Shown: piece after piece, positions 35,613 through 44,457 of the stretch | Position numbering within the stretch: position 1 is the first letter of the stretch | Layout of the letters: every line of letters starts with the position of its first letter | From: Thermoplasmata archaeon | GTDB taxonomy: Archaea; Thermoplasmatota; Thermoplasmata; GCA-020350865 | NCBI GenBank assembly: GCA_020348445.1 | Contig: CP070751.1 | Span: 3,905,765-3,969,764 of the forward strand | Length of the DNA stretch: 64,000 nt | Reading direction: 5' to 3' | Translations under genes and position numbers: made by a program | The notes under the pieces: generated by a model | The model's database searches: none | The model's input: only the letters and a program-made list of their open reading frames with translations | Told to the model about the DNA's origin: nothing

Positions 35613-37139
35613 CTAAGGAATTACTCCATGTCTTCTTTTAGGAAGGTGATAATCCTTTGACTCGTATTTCTTGAACCTGTTGATGATCTCGTTTCTCAAT
35701 TCAGACGGAGCCACCATGCCGTCAGTGACAAGCTCGGCTCCCAATTTGTAGATGTCCACATCCTTTCTGTAATCCTCCCTCAATTTGTTGATATATGCAG
35801 GTCTTTCCTCTTCTGGGAGTTCCATGATTTTATTGAAGAATACAGCATTCACCGCGGCCTCAGGGCCCATTACAGCGATCATTGCAGTGGGCAATGCAAG
35901 ACAACAGTCAGGTTCGTATCCAGGTCCTGCCATGGCATATAATCCTGCCCCATAAGCCTTGCGCACGATGATGGATACCTTGGGTACCGTGGCTTGAGAT
36001 ACCGAGAATATCATCCTAGCTCCCGCCCGAATTATTCCCTGCTTTTCCACAGCGGTACCTATCATGAAGCCAGGAACATCTGCAAGATACAAAAGCGGGA
36101 TATTGAAGGCATCGCAGAGCTGGATGAACTTGCCAGCCTTGTAGGCAGACTCGACAAAGAGCACACCGCCTTTGGCTTTTGGTTGATTAGCAATAACCCC
36201 TATCGATTTTCCTCCGATACGCGAGAAACCAACGATTATTTCTGGTGCGTAAATCTTCTTAATTTCCAAGAAAGAATCCCGATCCACTATCCTCTTTATC
36301 AGGTCGTACATATCAAAGGGCACATTCTCGTTCTTTGGTATGATGTTCTCAAGATCATCACAGGAAAACTCCGGCTCCTTTGGCTCTATGTCCTTTGGTT
36401 TTTCATCGCAGTTCTGTGGAAAGTATGTAAGATGTTTTTTAATAGCATCTATAACCTCTTCCTCTGTTTTGCAGAGCATATCTCCTGAGCCTGAAGTTGT
36501 GCAGTGCATCTTTGCCCCACCCATCTCTTCAAGTGTTACTTTTTCGCCTATCACCATCTCTGCCATTCGGGGTGAGCCCAGATACATGCTCGCATTGCCA
36601 TCCACCATGTAGGTGACATCGCAAAAGGCGGGAATATAGGCCCCTCCTGCAGCTGATGGGCCGAAAAGCCCGCATATTTGAGGAATGACCCCTGAGATGT
36701 TGGCCTCGTTGTAGAATATCCTGCCCGCACCTCTTCGGCCGGGGAACATCTCAACCTGATCCGTGATCCTGGCTCCTGCAGAGTCCACGAGGTAAATTAA
36801 GGGCACCTTGAGTTTCACGGCTGTCTCCTGGATCCTAACGATCTTCTCCACTGTACGCCATCCCCAAGAACCCGCCTTGATAGTGGAATCGTTGGCCATG
36901 ATGGCAACAGACCTTCCATGCACCTTCCCTACACCGCATACTACACCATCGGCAGGTAGCTTTCCGTCCAGGACATTGGCGAACATACCATCCTCTGCAA
37001 AGCTCTCGTCGTCTAGAAGCAGTTTCAATCTACCTCTGACAAAGAGCTTACCCCTCTCCTTTGCCTTTATATGATATTTTTCGGCCCCGCCTTTTTTGAT
37101 CGTTTCCATTTGCCCTCTTAATTCCTCCTCCGATTTCAT
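35613..37139 (-). CDS. Acyl-CoA carboxylase carboxyltransferase subunit
   Basis: A 508-residue carboxyltransferase with both crotonase-like halves. The N-terminal half carries YLVDSAGARITDQVEMFPGRRGAGRIF and GPSAAGGAYIPAF; the C-terminal half carries LYLADVPGFMIGTAVEKQGIIRAGARM and RKAYGAGLYAMAGPGYEP. It moves carboxyl from biotin to an acyl-CoA such as propionyl- or methylcrotonyl-CoA. A decarboxylase role is also possible. A 5' extension to 37154 is rejected in favour of the ATG at 37139 after GGTGGTG. The biotin carrier is two genes upstream; no biotin carboxylase is in the window. Confidence 0.9.
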   Translation of the reverse strand: MKSEEELRGQMETIKKGGAEKYHIKAKERGKLFVRGRLKLLLDDESFAEDGMFANVLDGKLPADGVVCGVGKVHGRSVAIMANDSTIKAGSWGWRTVEKIVRIQETAVKLKVPLIYLVDSAGARITDQVEMFPGRRGAGRIFYNEANISGVIPQICGLFGPSAAGGAYIPAFCDVTYMVDGNASMYLGSPRMAEMVIGEKVTLEEMGGAKMHCTTSGSGDMLCKTEEEVIDAIKKHLTYFPQNCDEKPKDIEPKEPEFSCDDLENIIPKNENVPFDMYDLIKRIVDRDSFLEIKKIYAPEIIVGFSRIGGKSIGVIANQPKAKGGVLFVESAYKAGKFIQLCDAFNIPLLYLADVPGFMIGTAVEKQGIIRAGARMIFSVSQATVPKVSIIVRKAYGAGLYAMAGPGYEPDCCLALPTAMIAVMGPEAAVNAVFFNKIMELPEEERPAYINKLREDYRKDVDIYKLGAELVTDGMVAPSELRNEIINRFKKYESKDYHLPKRRHGVIP

Positions 37140-37182
37140 AACTAACACCACCAAATAATTCTATCACAATGCGATTAACTTA

Positions 37183-37965
37183 TTACTCTCCTTTAAACAC
37201 AGGTTTTCTCTTCTCCTTGAAGGCCTTCAGAGCCTCGATTCTGTCCTTTGTAGGTATGCAAACATCATAGGCCTTTGATTCCAGGGCTAAACCTGAATAG
37301 ATATCGATTTCATAGCCTCTGTTGATTGCAAATTTCGCCTGTTGAACTGCAAAAGGTGCGTTCTTTGCAATTGACTGCGCCATTTCGAGAGCCTCGTCCA
37401 TTAATTTACCTTCCAAGGCAACTCTATTTATTAAACCGATATTCAATGCTTCCTGTGCCGAAATCCTTTTTCCTGTGAGTATGAGCTCCTTGGCCTTGCC
37501 AATACCCACAAGGCGTGGGAGGCGCTGAGTTCCCCCGCCTGCAGGTATGATACCCAATGTGACCTCTGTCAAGCCGAATGTTGCTTGGGGATCCGCGATT
37601 CTGATATCGCATGCCATTGCAAGCTCTGTCCCACCCCCCAATGCGGCACCATTTATTGCACATATCACAGGTTTTGAGAGATTCTCTATATCTATAAGGG
37701 TTTCTCTTATGGTTTTTATGTAATGCCTGACCTGGACCTCGTTCATCTTCTCTCTTTCTTTAAGATCTGCACCTGCACAAAATGCACGATCCCCTGCCCC
37801 TGTTATAATCACAGCCCTTATATCAGGATCAAAATAGACGTCAGTAAGAATTTCTTTGCCTTCCTTTAGGGTTTCAATGTTCAGCGCATTCATGAATTTC
37901 GGTCGATTCAAGGTAACGATAAGTACAGAATCCTTCTTATCTGTCAATATGTTCTTTTCTTGCAA
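37183..37965 (-). CDS. Enoyl-CoA hydratase/isomerase family protein
   Basis: A 260-residue crotonase-fold enzyme. The CoA-binding FCAGADLKE and the oxyanion-hole GAALGGGTELAMACD are present; the first catalytic Glu of true hydratases is in FGLTEVTLGIIPAGGGTQRLPR. That last segment resembles methylglutaconyl-CoA hydratase as well as short-chain enoyl-CoA hydratases. Lying between a biotin carrier and a carboxyltransferase gene, it fits leucine degradation (methylcrotonyl-CoA carboxylase plus methylglutaconyl-CoA hydratase), but a general beta-oxidation role is equally possible. Confidence 0.88.
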   Translation of the reverse strand: MQEKNILTDKKDSVLIVTLNRPKFMNALNIETLKEGKEILTDVYFDPDIRAVIITGAGDRAFCAGADLKEREKMNEVQVRHYIKTIRETLIDIENLSKPVICAINGAALGGGTELAMACDIRIADPQATFGLTEVTLGIIPAGGGTQRLPRLVGIGKAKELILTGKRISAQEALNIGLINRVALEGKLMDEALEMAQSIAKNAPFAVQQAKFAINRGYEIDIYSGLALESKAYDVCIPTKDRIEALKAFKEKRKPVFKGE

Positions 37966-38024
37966 AGCCTTCTCCCCCCACTAAAGATATTTTCCACAGC
38001 CTCCAAAGAGGCTGAATGCGATTT

Positions 38025-38237
38025 CTATTCTACCACCAGTAGAACGTGTCCTGTGTTTACGAAATCGCCGGACTTGACCTTGATCTCCTTTACCTTACCG
38101 TCATGACTGCTCTGAATGGGTATATGCATCTTCATGGATTCCAAAATGATCACATCTTGCCCCGGCTGCACAGAATCGTTCTCTGATACCAAAACCTCTG
38201 CAATGGTTCCTGCCATATTAGCCTGGATTTCTGCCAT
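38025..38237 (-). CDS. Biotin carboxyl carrier protein
   Basis: A 70-residue single biotinyl domain. The biotinylation site is ESMKM with K36, where most carriers have EAMKM. Half-domain repeats (AEIQANMAGTIAEV and HDGKVKEIKVKSGDFV) make up the flattened barrel. The ATG at 38237 is chosen over the one two codons upstream because GAGG lies 6 nt before it. It is the first gene of the leftward carboxylase operon and would carry carboxyl groups between a biotin carboxylase, not in this window, and the carboxyltransferase two genes on. Confidence 0.92.
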   Translation of the reverse strand: MAEIQANMAGTIAEVLVSENDSVQPGQDVIILESMKMHIPIQSSHDGKVKEIKVKSGDFVNTGHVLLVVE

Positions 38238-38418
38238 GTTCATCCTCTTTTGTGCATTTTGCGACGGTAAATCAAATTTTATTGCGACCTGTGGTTACGC
38301 CCTATTTCCCTATCGCTTTCCCTTACAAGCCTGGTAGAACCACAATGATGAGGAAAAATATATATCTTTCTATTTTCAAATTCATATACTAATACCAAAA
38401 ACAATATTATAACCTAAT

Positions 38419-39225
38419 ATGTATGAGATTGGCATGAATACCCCAAAAAGACATTCATCACAGGATACCAAGATTCAGGCTGTAAACCTCTGTAAAACCT
38501 TTGAAAAATTCCAGGCCCTAAAGGACATCTCCTTCTCAGTTTCAAAAGGCGAGATCTTCGGACTTTTAGGACCAAATGGTGCAGGAAAGACCACCTGCAT
38601 GAAGATCTTCGGGGGAATTCTTCATCCCACCAAAGGTGAGGCATATATAGACGGAATAAACGTGGAAAAGAACCCTATTTTATCCAAGTCAAAAATCGGA
38701 TTTTTACCTGAATATCCAGCACTCTTCGAGCACATTTCGGGGAGGGAATTTCTTACCATGATAGGTAAGCTTCGGCATATGGAAAAAGATAAAATTGACA
38801 GGCGTGTAAATTTCTTCATTGAAATACTGGATTTGCACGAGCAGATAGACTACCTAATTGGAACATACTCCAAGGGCATGAGACAGAAAATCGCCTTCAC
38901 AAGCGCCATAATACACGAGCCGGAAATTTTGATTTTGGATGAGCCCACATCGGGCCTCGATCCCAGGTTTGGGAAGATATTAAAGGATATGATCAAGGAC
39001 TTTGTTTCACAAGATAAGACGATATTGATGTCAACACATATCATCCCTGTGGCTGAGAGTCTATGTGACAGAATCGGTATAATAAACAGTGGTAAGCTGG
39101 CATCTGTTGGAACCATCAAGGAGTTGAATGAAAAAGCAAATGCAGACGACCTTGAGAACGCTTTTATCACCCTTGTGGGAGGAAAATCATGGGCTGGTAT
39201 GAAGTCTATTCTAAAGACGCAATAA
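38419..39225 (+). CDS. ABC-2 type exporter, ATP-binding subunit
   Basis: A 268-residue ATPase. Walker A is GPNGAGKTT, the signature-like YSKGMRQKIAF replaces LSGGQ as usual for ABC-2 exporters, Walker B is ILILDEPTSGLDP, and the switch His is in MSTHIIPVAE. The start is unsure: ATGs at 38419 and 38434 are close, neither with a strong site, while TATA-like AT-rich DNA lies around 38353-38365. It overlaps the permease gene by 37 nt, so the two are a coupled pair. The substrate is unknown; drugs, polysaccharide or peptide are possible. Confidence 0.88.
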   Translation: MYEIGMNTPKRHSSQDTKIQAVNLCKTFEKFQALKDISFSVSKGEIFGLLGPNGAGKTTCMKIFGGILHPTKGEAYIDGINVEKNPILSKSKIGFLPEYPALFEHISGREFLTMIGKLRHMEKDKIDRRVNFFIEILDLHEQIDYLIGTYSKGMRQKIAFTSAIIHEPEILILDEPTSGLDPRFGKILKDMIKDFVSQDKTILMSTHIIPVAESLCDRIGIINSGKLASVGTIKELNEKANADDLENAFITLVGGKSWAGMKSILKTQ

Positions 39226-40718
39226 GCGCATCTCGGGTTTTAAGAAAGCGCATATCAAAGCATCCCATAATGACGATATGGTTCATAGTATTGATGTTCA
39301 CGTTCGCGTGGATAGTTCTTAGGATGTACGAGTTCTCAATGCAGCAGGGCCAGGAGGGCATTTTCACAGATATCGAACCAAACACCCTCCTTCTAATCAT
39401 CTTCTTTATCTTCCTTGCCAAATCAGTGGCAGACACAACAAGGAGGGTTGTTCAGAACAAGGAGCTTGTTTTTTACCTATCACAGCCCATGCATAAAAGG
39501 GGTGTTCTTCTGGGTAAGTTCCTGTCTGAGCAGGTTTTTAACTTAATGGTATTTGAAACCATTGTCTGGGTAATGACAGGTGTTATCGTCATCTTCGCAA
39601 TCAGAATCCCCTTGGACATATGGTATCTCGGGTATGCTTTTATATTCGCGATTCTGGGAACCAGCCTGGGATTCTTCTTTTCCATATTCAACTCACTCAA
39701 GCCGCTAAGACGAAGATTTGCTGTCATGCTGGTTGAGGTCCCCTTTTATGTATTAATATATAGTGTAACTGCAGATTATTATCATTCGCTATCAGGTTGG
39801 CCCTTTATTCTGGTTTTAATTTCTCTGACCATGTCCTCGCTTTTGCTACTATTTTTATGCCAGAAGGTCTTCTTGGATGCCTGGACTTATGGTATAAGTG
39901 CAAACGAAGGTGCAAAAAAATCTGTTTATGATATCTTCAGCAGAACACCCCTTGTTCCGAGAAAATTGATGGGAGAGCGCCTTAGGGCCCTGGTGAGAAG
40001 GGAGCTTGCAGAAAAGGTGAGGTCTGGACAGATCTGGGGTACGGTAATCTCCACAATTGCAATCACGTATGGAACCATGTATGCAATCGACACTCTGGCA
40101 GATGTGGATGTCCTTCAAATGAGGGTGGGTAAATATGTGTACCCAATGTTGGTGGGCATGGGAATCTTCGCAATTACTACACTTGAGCCTGGTATATCAT
40201 CTTTAAGCAGTTTTGGAAAGGAGGGCAAGAACATATGGATACTCAAAACCGCACCCTTTGAAGGGGAAGTGGTTGCCCAGGCAAAGGCCCTGTCCAATGT
40301 TGCCTTATCGCCCTTCATAGTCCTTGGAACTGCCATGATCTCGGCCTATTACATGTCCTATTATACAGAGGTTAAGTTGATTAACTACAATTTCCTTGAA
40401 ATAGCGCTTTTTACTGCAATGGGAGCACAGACCATGATCTTCTTGTTCACAGGTCTCGGTATCTGGTTCGGTGCAAAATATCCCAACTTCGATGAATCCA
40501 ACAGGGGCAACCCCGACATCATGACAATGTACATCTTTGCAATGGCCTGTCTCTTTCTTGGAGTCCTTTATCTGTCTGCACCATTTTATCTGATGATGAG
40601 GAATTACAATGTCCTTGGCATTCTCATGATGATACTCTCCCTAGACATGGCGGCACTTTTTCTCTATTGGTCCTCAGAGGAAGGTGGGAAGGCCTTAGAG
40701 AAACTGGAATATGGATGA
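39189..40718 (+). CDS. ABC-2 type exporter, permease subunit
   Basis: A 509-residue integral membrane protein with about 12 helices in two half-units. The N-terminal half has a large loop after the first helix, then VFYLSQPMHKRGVLLGKFLSE, a feature of ABC-2 permeases that fold and dock to the ATPase. The C-terminal half contains IWFGAKYPNFDESNRGNPD, a motif shared by archaeal ABC-2 permeases. It overlaps the ATPase gene by 37 nt. A two-protein transporter is likely, working as a homodimer of each. Confidence 0.85.
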   Translation: MGWYEVYSKDAISASRVLRKRISKHPIMTIWFIVLMFTFAWIVLRMYEFSMQQGQEGIFTDIEPNTLLLIIFFIFLAKSVADTTRRVVQNKELVFYLSQPMHKRGVLLGKFLSEQVFNLMVFETIVWVMTGVIVIFAIRIPLDIWYLGYAFIFAILGTSLGFFFSIFNSLKPLRRRFAVMLVEVPFYVLIYSVTADYYHSLSGWPFILVLISLTMSSLLLLFLCQKVFLDAWTYGISANEGAKKSVYDIFSRTPLVPRKLMGERLRALVRRELAEKVRSGQIWGTVISTIAITYGTMYAIDTLADVDVLQMRVGKYVYPMLVGMGIFAITTLEPGISSLSSFGKEGKNIWILKTAPFEGEVVAQAKALSNVALSPFIVLGTAMISAYYMSYYTEVKLINYNFLEIALFTAMGAQTMIFLFTGLGIWFGAKYPNFDESNRGNPDIMTMYIFAMACLFLGVLYLSAPFYLMMRNYNVLGILMMILSLDMAALFLYWSSEEGGKALEKLEYG

Positions 40719-40795
40719 TTTTAATTTAATGCTAAATGAAGGGGCCATGGATAAAAGTGAAGATTCTAGTTTGACATCCCTTTAATAATTTTTTA

Positions 40796-40827
40796 GGGTG
40801 GGCGGAGGGGGTATTGGATGGAGGGGG
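40796..40827 (+). repeat. G-rich intergenic element, copy 3
   Basis: GGGTGGGCGGAGGGGG, then TATTGGATGGAGGGGG, preceded by TTTTTTA as in copy 2. It sits 77 nt after the ABC-2 permease stop, on the plus strand. Confidence 0.65.
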
Positions 40828-40949
40828 ACCCTAATATTAAGTAAAAAATTTATGAAAAATAAGAACATGCATCATGGTAATGCTTAAATCCACTTGAACC
40901 ATTATAGAAAAGACGTTTAGGTTACCTTATTTGTTAAGGGGGAGATGAT

Positions 40950-42473
40950 ATGACCATTGTTCTAGACGGGCACAGTCTAACAATTGAAGACGTTGTTGAG
41001 GTTGCAAGAAATGGACAGAAGATCGAGATCCACCCAGAGGCAAAGGATAGAATCAAGGAATGCCGCGATCTCCTTGAAAGGAAAATCAAAGAAAAAGAGA
41101 TAATGTACGGAGTGAACACAGGCATTGGAGAACTGTCAGAGGTTGTTCTCACCCAAGAACAGGTTGAGCAATATCAGAGATATCTGATTTACAGCCATGC
41201 TGCAGGATATGGGGATCCTGTTTCCGAGGATGCTGTTCGGGCAGCGATTCTTTCCCGAATCAACTGCCACTGCTGGGGTCATTCAGGTTTAAGACCGGTT
41301 GTGGTGGAGACATTGGTTGCCATGCTGAATCGCGGGATCACACCTGTTATGTGTCAAAGAGGCTCGGTGGGTGCATGCGGGGACCTCTCCCCCATGGCCC
41401 AGATGGCCCTGGTCCTCATAGGTGAAGGTGAGGCATTCTATGAAGGAAAAAGAATGAGCGGTTCAGAGGCTATGGACAAAGCAGGTATCCCAACACTTGT
41501 TTTTGAAGCAAGAGACGGTCTGGCCACTATAAACGGCTCCAACGTGATAACTGGAATGGGAGCGTTGCAGATCTATGATGCCGAGCGTTGGTTAAAGAAT
41601 TCCGAGATCTCGGCTGCAATGACATTGGAGGCCCTCAACGCCAATATGAAAGCCTATGATGAAAGACTTCATAAGGTGAGGGGATTTTTAGGAGCAGTTG
41701 AATGCGCAGAGAATATAAGAAAACTAACTGAGGACAGCGAACTTCTGGCCCAAAAAGGGAAGAAGGTCCAAGATGCATACAGCCTAAGAAGCACTCCACA
41801 AGTGGTTGGGGCAGCCAGGGATGCCCTAAAATGGGCCAGGTACATGATAGAAACCGAGCTGAACGGCGCTGCCGACAATCCCACTTTCTTTCCCAAGGAG
41901 GATCTGGTCATCACAGGAGCCAATTTCCAGGGTACACCCATGGCCTTTGCTTTAGAGCTCGTGGGAATTGCGGTTACCACGGTTTCGGCTTTATCGGAAA
42001 GGAGGCTCAACAGGTTGATGAATCCCCATCTTTCCATGGGATTGCCCGCCTTCTTGACAAAAGGTGCTGGCATGTTCTCAGGTCTTATGTTGTCTCAGTA
42101 TACTGCGGGTTCTCTTGTGTGTGAGAACAGGGTGCTTTCCCATCCTGCAGCCACAGGATCCATTCCAGCTGCTGCAGACCAAGAGGATTTCGTGAGCATG
42201 GGAATGACCACAGCAATCAAGACAAAACAGATAATCGATAACGCACAGGCTGTAGTTGCCATAGAGCTAATGGCAGGTGCCCAGGCCATTGATTTTAGAG
42301 CGCCAATTGCACCAAGCAAAGGTACTAAGGCAGCCTATGAGGTCGTCAGAAAGCATGTTGAGCATTTGGAGGAAGACAGGCCCCTTTTCGACGACATCAA
42401 CAATCTCACCGCAGTAGTAAAATCAGGTGAGGTTCTAAGCGAGGTTGAGAATGCCATAGGTAAATTAAATTGA
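40950..42473 (+). CDS. hutH: Histidine ammonia-lyase with Cys at the MIO serine
   Basis: A 507-residue aromatic amino acid lyase of the HutH family, which deaminates histidine to urocanate. The catalytic Tyr is Y53 in MYGVNTGIG, in register with bacterial enzymes. The cofactor tripeptide, normally Ala-Ser-Gly, is Ala142-Cys143-Gly144 (GSVGACGDLSP), codons GCA TGC GGG. QEDFVSMGM and the NPTFF region are otherwise standard. GGGGGAGATGAT precedes the ATG. The glutamate formimidoyltransferase fragment at the left edge supports histidine catabolism, though a different aromatic or tyrosine substrate is possible. Confidence 0.85.
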   Translation: MTIVLDGHSLTIEDVVEVARNGQKIEIHPEAKDRIKECRDLLERKIKEKEIMYGVNTGIGELSEVVLTQEQVEQYQRYLIYSHAAGYGDPVSEDAVRAAILSRINCHCWGHSGLRPVVVETLVAMLNRGITPVMCQRGSVGACGDLSPMAQMALVLIGEGEAFYEGKRMSGSEAMDKAGIPTLVFEARDGLATINGSNVITGMGALQIYDAERWLKNSEISAAMTLEALNANMKAYDERLHKVRGFLGAVECAENIRKLTEDSELLAQKGKKVQDAYSLRSTPQVVGAARDALKWARYMIETELNGAADNPTFFPKEDLVITGANFQGTPMAFALELVGIAVTTVSALSERRLNRLMNPHLSMGLPAFLTKGAGMFSGLMLSQYTAGSLVCENRVLSHPAATGSIPAAADQEDFVSMGMTTAIKTKQIIDNAQAVVAIELMAGAQAIDFRAPIAPSKGTKAAYEVVRKHVEHLEEDRPLFDDINNLTAVVKSGEVLSEVENAIGKLN

Positions 42474-42485
42474 GGATTGATCGAA

Positions 42486-42671
42486 ATGACTAATGAAAAT
42501 AATTGCACCTGCGGGGAGCAAACCACACCAAAGATATTCTATGTGGATGAGTTCCAAATACGGGGCTCGGAATGTCCCAAGTGTGGTAAAACATTTTTAA
42601 ATGCTGAAGATGTGGCGAGGTATGCTGAATACAGAAAGGGAATAAATGTAGCAGAAAGGGTTGTGTGCTAG
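42486..42671 (+). CDS. Small zinc-binding protein, YgiT-like
   Basis: A 61-residue protein with CxC (CTC) near residue 7-9 and CPKC near 34-37, the latter in RGSECPKCGKTFLNAEDV, which resembles the zinc end of MqsA/YgiT-type proteins. These four ligands could bind one zinc ion. There is no helix-turn-helix domain. It begins 12 nt after the hutH stop, with GAGG about 10 nt upstream, so it may be translated from the same transcript. The function is unknown. Confidence 0.7.
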   Translation: MTNENNCTCGEQTTPKIFYVDEFQIRGSECPKCGKTFLNAEDVARYAEYRKGINVAERVVC

Positions 42672-42772
42672 GTATGTATCCTGTTCTAACTCTGGAAATT
42701 AGCATTTAAAATGTTTATGGAATCCTGAATTCATCTTAAAAACCTTTTATCTTTCATGGGGATGAGCATTTT

Positions 42773-44071
42773 ATGATGAACGCAAGGGATGATGAAAAAG
42801 GCATCGGATTGGAGGTATTTTATACAGATTCGATAGGAATCGGTGGCAAGCTCAGGAAAACTGCCGAGGATTTTATTGTGGATGAGATATCATTGCCTCC
42901 AGCCAAGGACGAGGAGGGGGAATATACTATAGTCAGACTCAAGGCCAAAAACTGGGAGACGAATAGACTCATTCGACAGATGTCAAAGAGACTGGGCATA
43001 AGTAGAAAGAGAATCGGCTTTGCAGGGACGAAGGACAGAAGAGCTGTTACAACCCAACTGATCTCGTTTAAGATGCCCCTTGAGAATGTTAAACAGCTAT
43101 CATTTAAAGACCTCGATATCTTGGATTCCTATTCCTCGAAAAAAGGACTTTCTCTGGGTGAGTTGATAGGAAACAGGTTCGATATCGTGATTCGTGATTT
43201 TGAATGCTCTGATTCCAAGGCTAAAGAACTTGTTGCTGAAATCCAAGAGAAACTTACAGCATTGGGAGGTTTTCCCAACTTCTTTGGTCATCAGAGGTTC
43301 GGTGCAGTAAGGCCCATTACCCATATGGCAGGAAGAAAAATCATAGAGGATGATTTCGAAGGTGCTGTGCTCACATATCTTGGTAATCCAACTGAGCTCG
43401 AGGGGGAAGAGGCCTTCAAGGCAAGAAAGGCTGTGGAGGATGGAATTAGTCACAGCGAAGCACTGCGAATTTTCCCTAAACATCTGAATTTTGAGGTGGC
43501 CATGCTCAACCATCTTGTAAAAAACGAAAATGACTATATCGGGGCAATAGCCATACTTCCAAAGAATCTGTCCATGATGTTCGTACATGCCTTTCAATCT
43601 TACCTGTTTAACAGGCTTTTAAGCCAAAGGATCCGCAAAGGGCTCTTATCAAAAGAACCTTTGATAGGGGATATAATCCTTCCAGCAAATAAACAAGGTC
43701 TGCCCGATATAAAAAATGAGATACTGGTTACGAAAGACAACATAGATAAAATCAAAAAAAGAATCAAAGAAAGAAAGGCCTTTGTTACAGGTCTTGTTCC
43801 TGGTGTCTACGGTAACTTTGCAGAAGGGGAGCAGGGTGAAATTGAAATGCGGATTTTGGAGGAAGAGAAGGTATCCATGGATGATTTTGTTGTTCCTAAA
43901 ATGAGGGAGCTTTCTTCAAAAGGTAGGCGAAGAGCATTGGTGGCCCCCTTAAATGATTCTCGTTATGAAGTGGAAAAATCCCAGGTCAAATTGCATTTTG
44001 AGCTCACAAAAGGCTGCTATGCCACCTCATTTCTCAGAGAGATTATGAAAACGGACATGCTCAATTACTAA
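42773..44071 (+). CDS. truD: tRNA pseudouridine synthase D (TruD)
   Basis: A 432-residue pseudouridine synthase that isomerises U13 in tRNA (and possibly others). The catalytic motif is GFAGTKDRRAVTTQ with its Asp; the archaeal opening KLRKTAEDFIVDEI, the FPNFFGHQRFG segment and the C-terminal GCYATSFLREIMK are family signatures. The insertion domain between about residues 190 and 340 is present. ATG at 42773 or the next codon may be used. It converges on the SCP2-domain gene. Confidence 0.95.
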   Translation: MMNARDDEKGIGLEVFYTDSIGIGGKLRKTAEDFIVDEISLPPAKDEEGEYTIVRLKAKNWETNRLIRQMSKRLGISRKRIGFAGTKDRRAVTTQLISFKMPLENVKQLSFKDLDILDSYSSKKGLSLGELIGNRFDIVIRDFECSDSKAKELVAEIQEKLTALGGFPNFFGHQRFGAVRPITHMAGRKIIEDDFEGAVLTYLGNPTELEGEEAFKARKAVEDGISHSEALRIFPKHLNFEVAMLNHLVKNENDYIGAIAILPKNLSMMFVHAFQSYLFNRLLSQRIRKGLLSKEPLIGDIILPANKQGLPDIKNEILVTKDNIDKIKKRIKERKAFVTGLVPGVYGNFAEGEQGEIEMRILEEEKVSMDDFVVPKMRELSSKGRRRALVAPLNDSRYEVEKSQVKLHFELTKGCYATSFLREIMKTDMLNY

Positions 44072-44083
44072 CTGGGGACACGG

Positions 44084-44096
44084 TTTTTTAAAAAAA
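44084..44096. terminator. Possible bidirectional terminator
   Basis: A T6-A7 tract lies between the convergent truD and SCP2-domain genes (stops 36 bp apart). It gives a T-run on each strand, as archaeal terminators need. Confidence 0.4.
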
Positions 44097-44107
44097 TGCA
44101 AATGATC

Positions 44108-44446
44108 TCAATCTGTCTTCAGGAACTTCCTGAGCCTGATGATATCCTCAAAAGAGCCTTTCAACTTGATTTTTCTCAGTGCAAATGCCTTCATGGGGCT
44201 CAACTCTCCACTCATCAGGGCCGTTAGGGTGGCTGTATCTGCTGTCACAGTCAATCGCGGATCATCCACCTCTCCTTTTGTAAGCTCCCCCACATCTCCC
44301 TTGTTAATTGCCACATGATAGCTCTCACCGTCTGTAACATCCAGGAGAAATACGCCGTCAAAGTCCTTGATCTCTTCCTTTAGCTTCTCATCTTCTTCCA
44401 TCTTTTTCTTGGCCTTATTCAGCCATTCTTTCAGTACTTCCTCCAC
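44108..44446 (-). CDS. SCP2 sterol-binding domain protein
   Basis: A 112-residue single SCP2 (sterol carrier protein 2) domain. The helical N-terminus (about 1-30) is charged, then DGVFLLDVTDGESYHVAINKGDV, DPRLTVTADTATLTALMSGELSPMKAF and KIKLKGSFEDIIRLRKFL give the hydrophobic-pocket fold. Such archaeal proteins are thought to bind fatty acyl or isoprenoid lipids; the ligand is unknown. It lies 11 nt after rnhB on the same strand. Confidence 0.85.
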   Translation of the reverse strand: MEEVLKEWLNKAKKKMEEDEKLKEEIKDFDGVFLLDVTDGESYHVAINKGDVGELTKGEVDDPRLTVTADTATLTALMSGELSPMKAFALRKIKLKGSFEDIIRLRKFLKTD

Positions 44447-44457
44447 ATCAAAACCTC

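Noticed and set aside
43100..43597. 165-residue minus-strand ORF inside truD
   Set aside because: It overlaps a well-supported gene, has no ribosome binding site and an unnatural, Cys/His/Phe-rich composition typical of a shadow frame.
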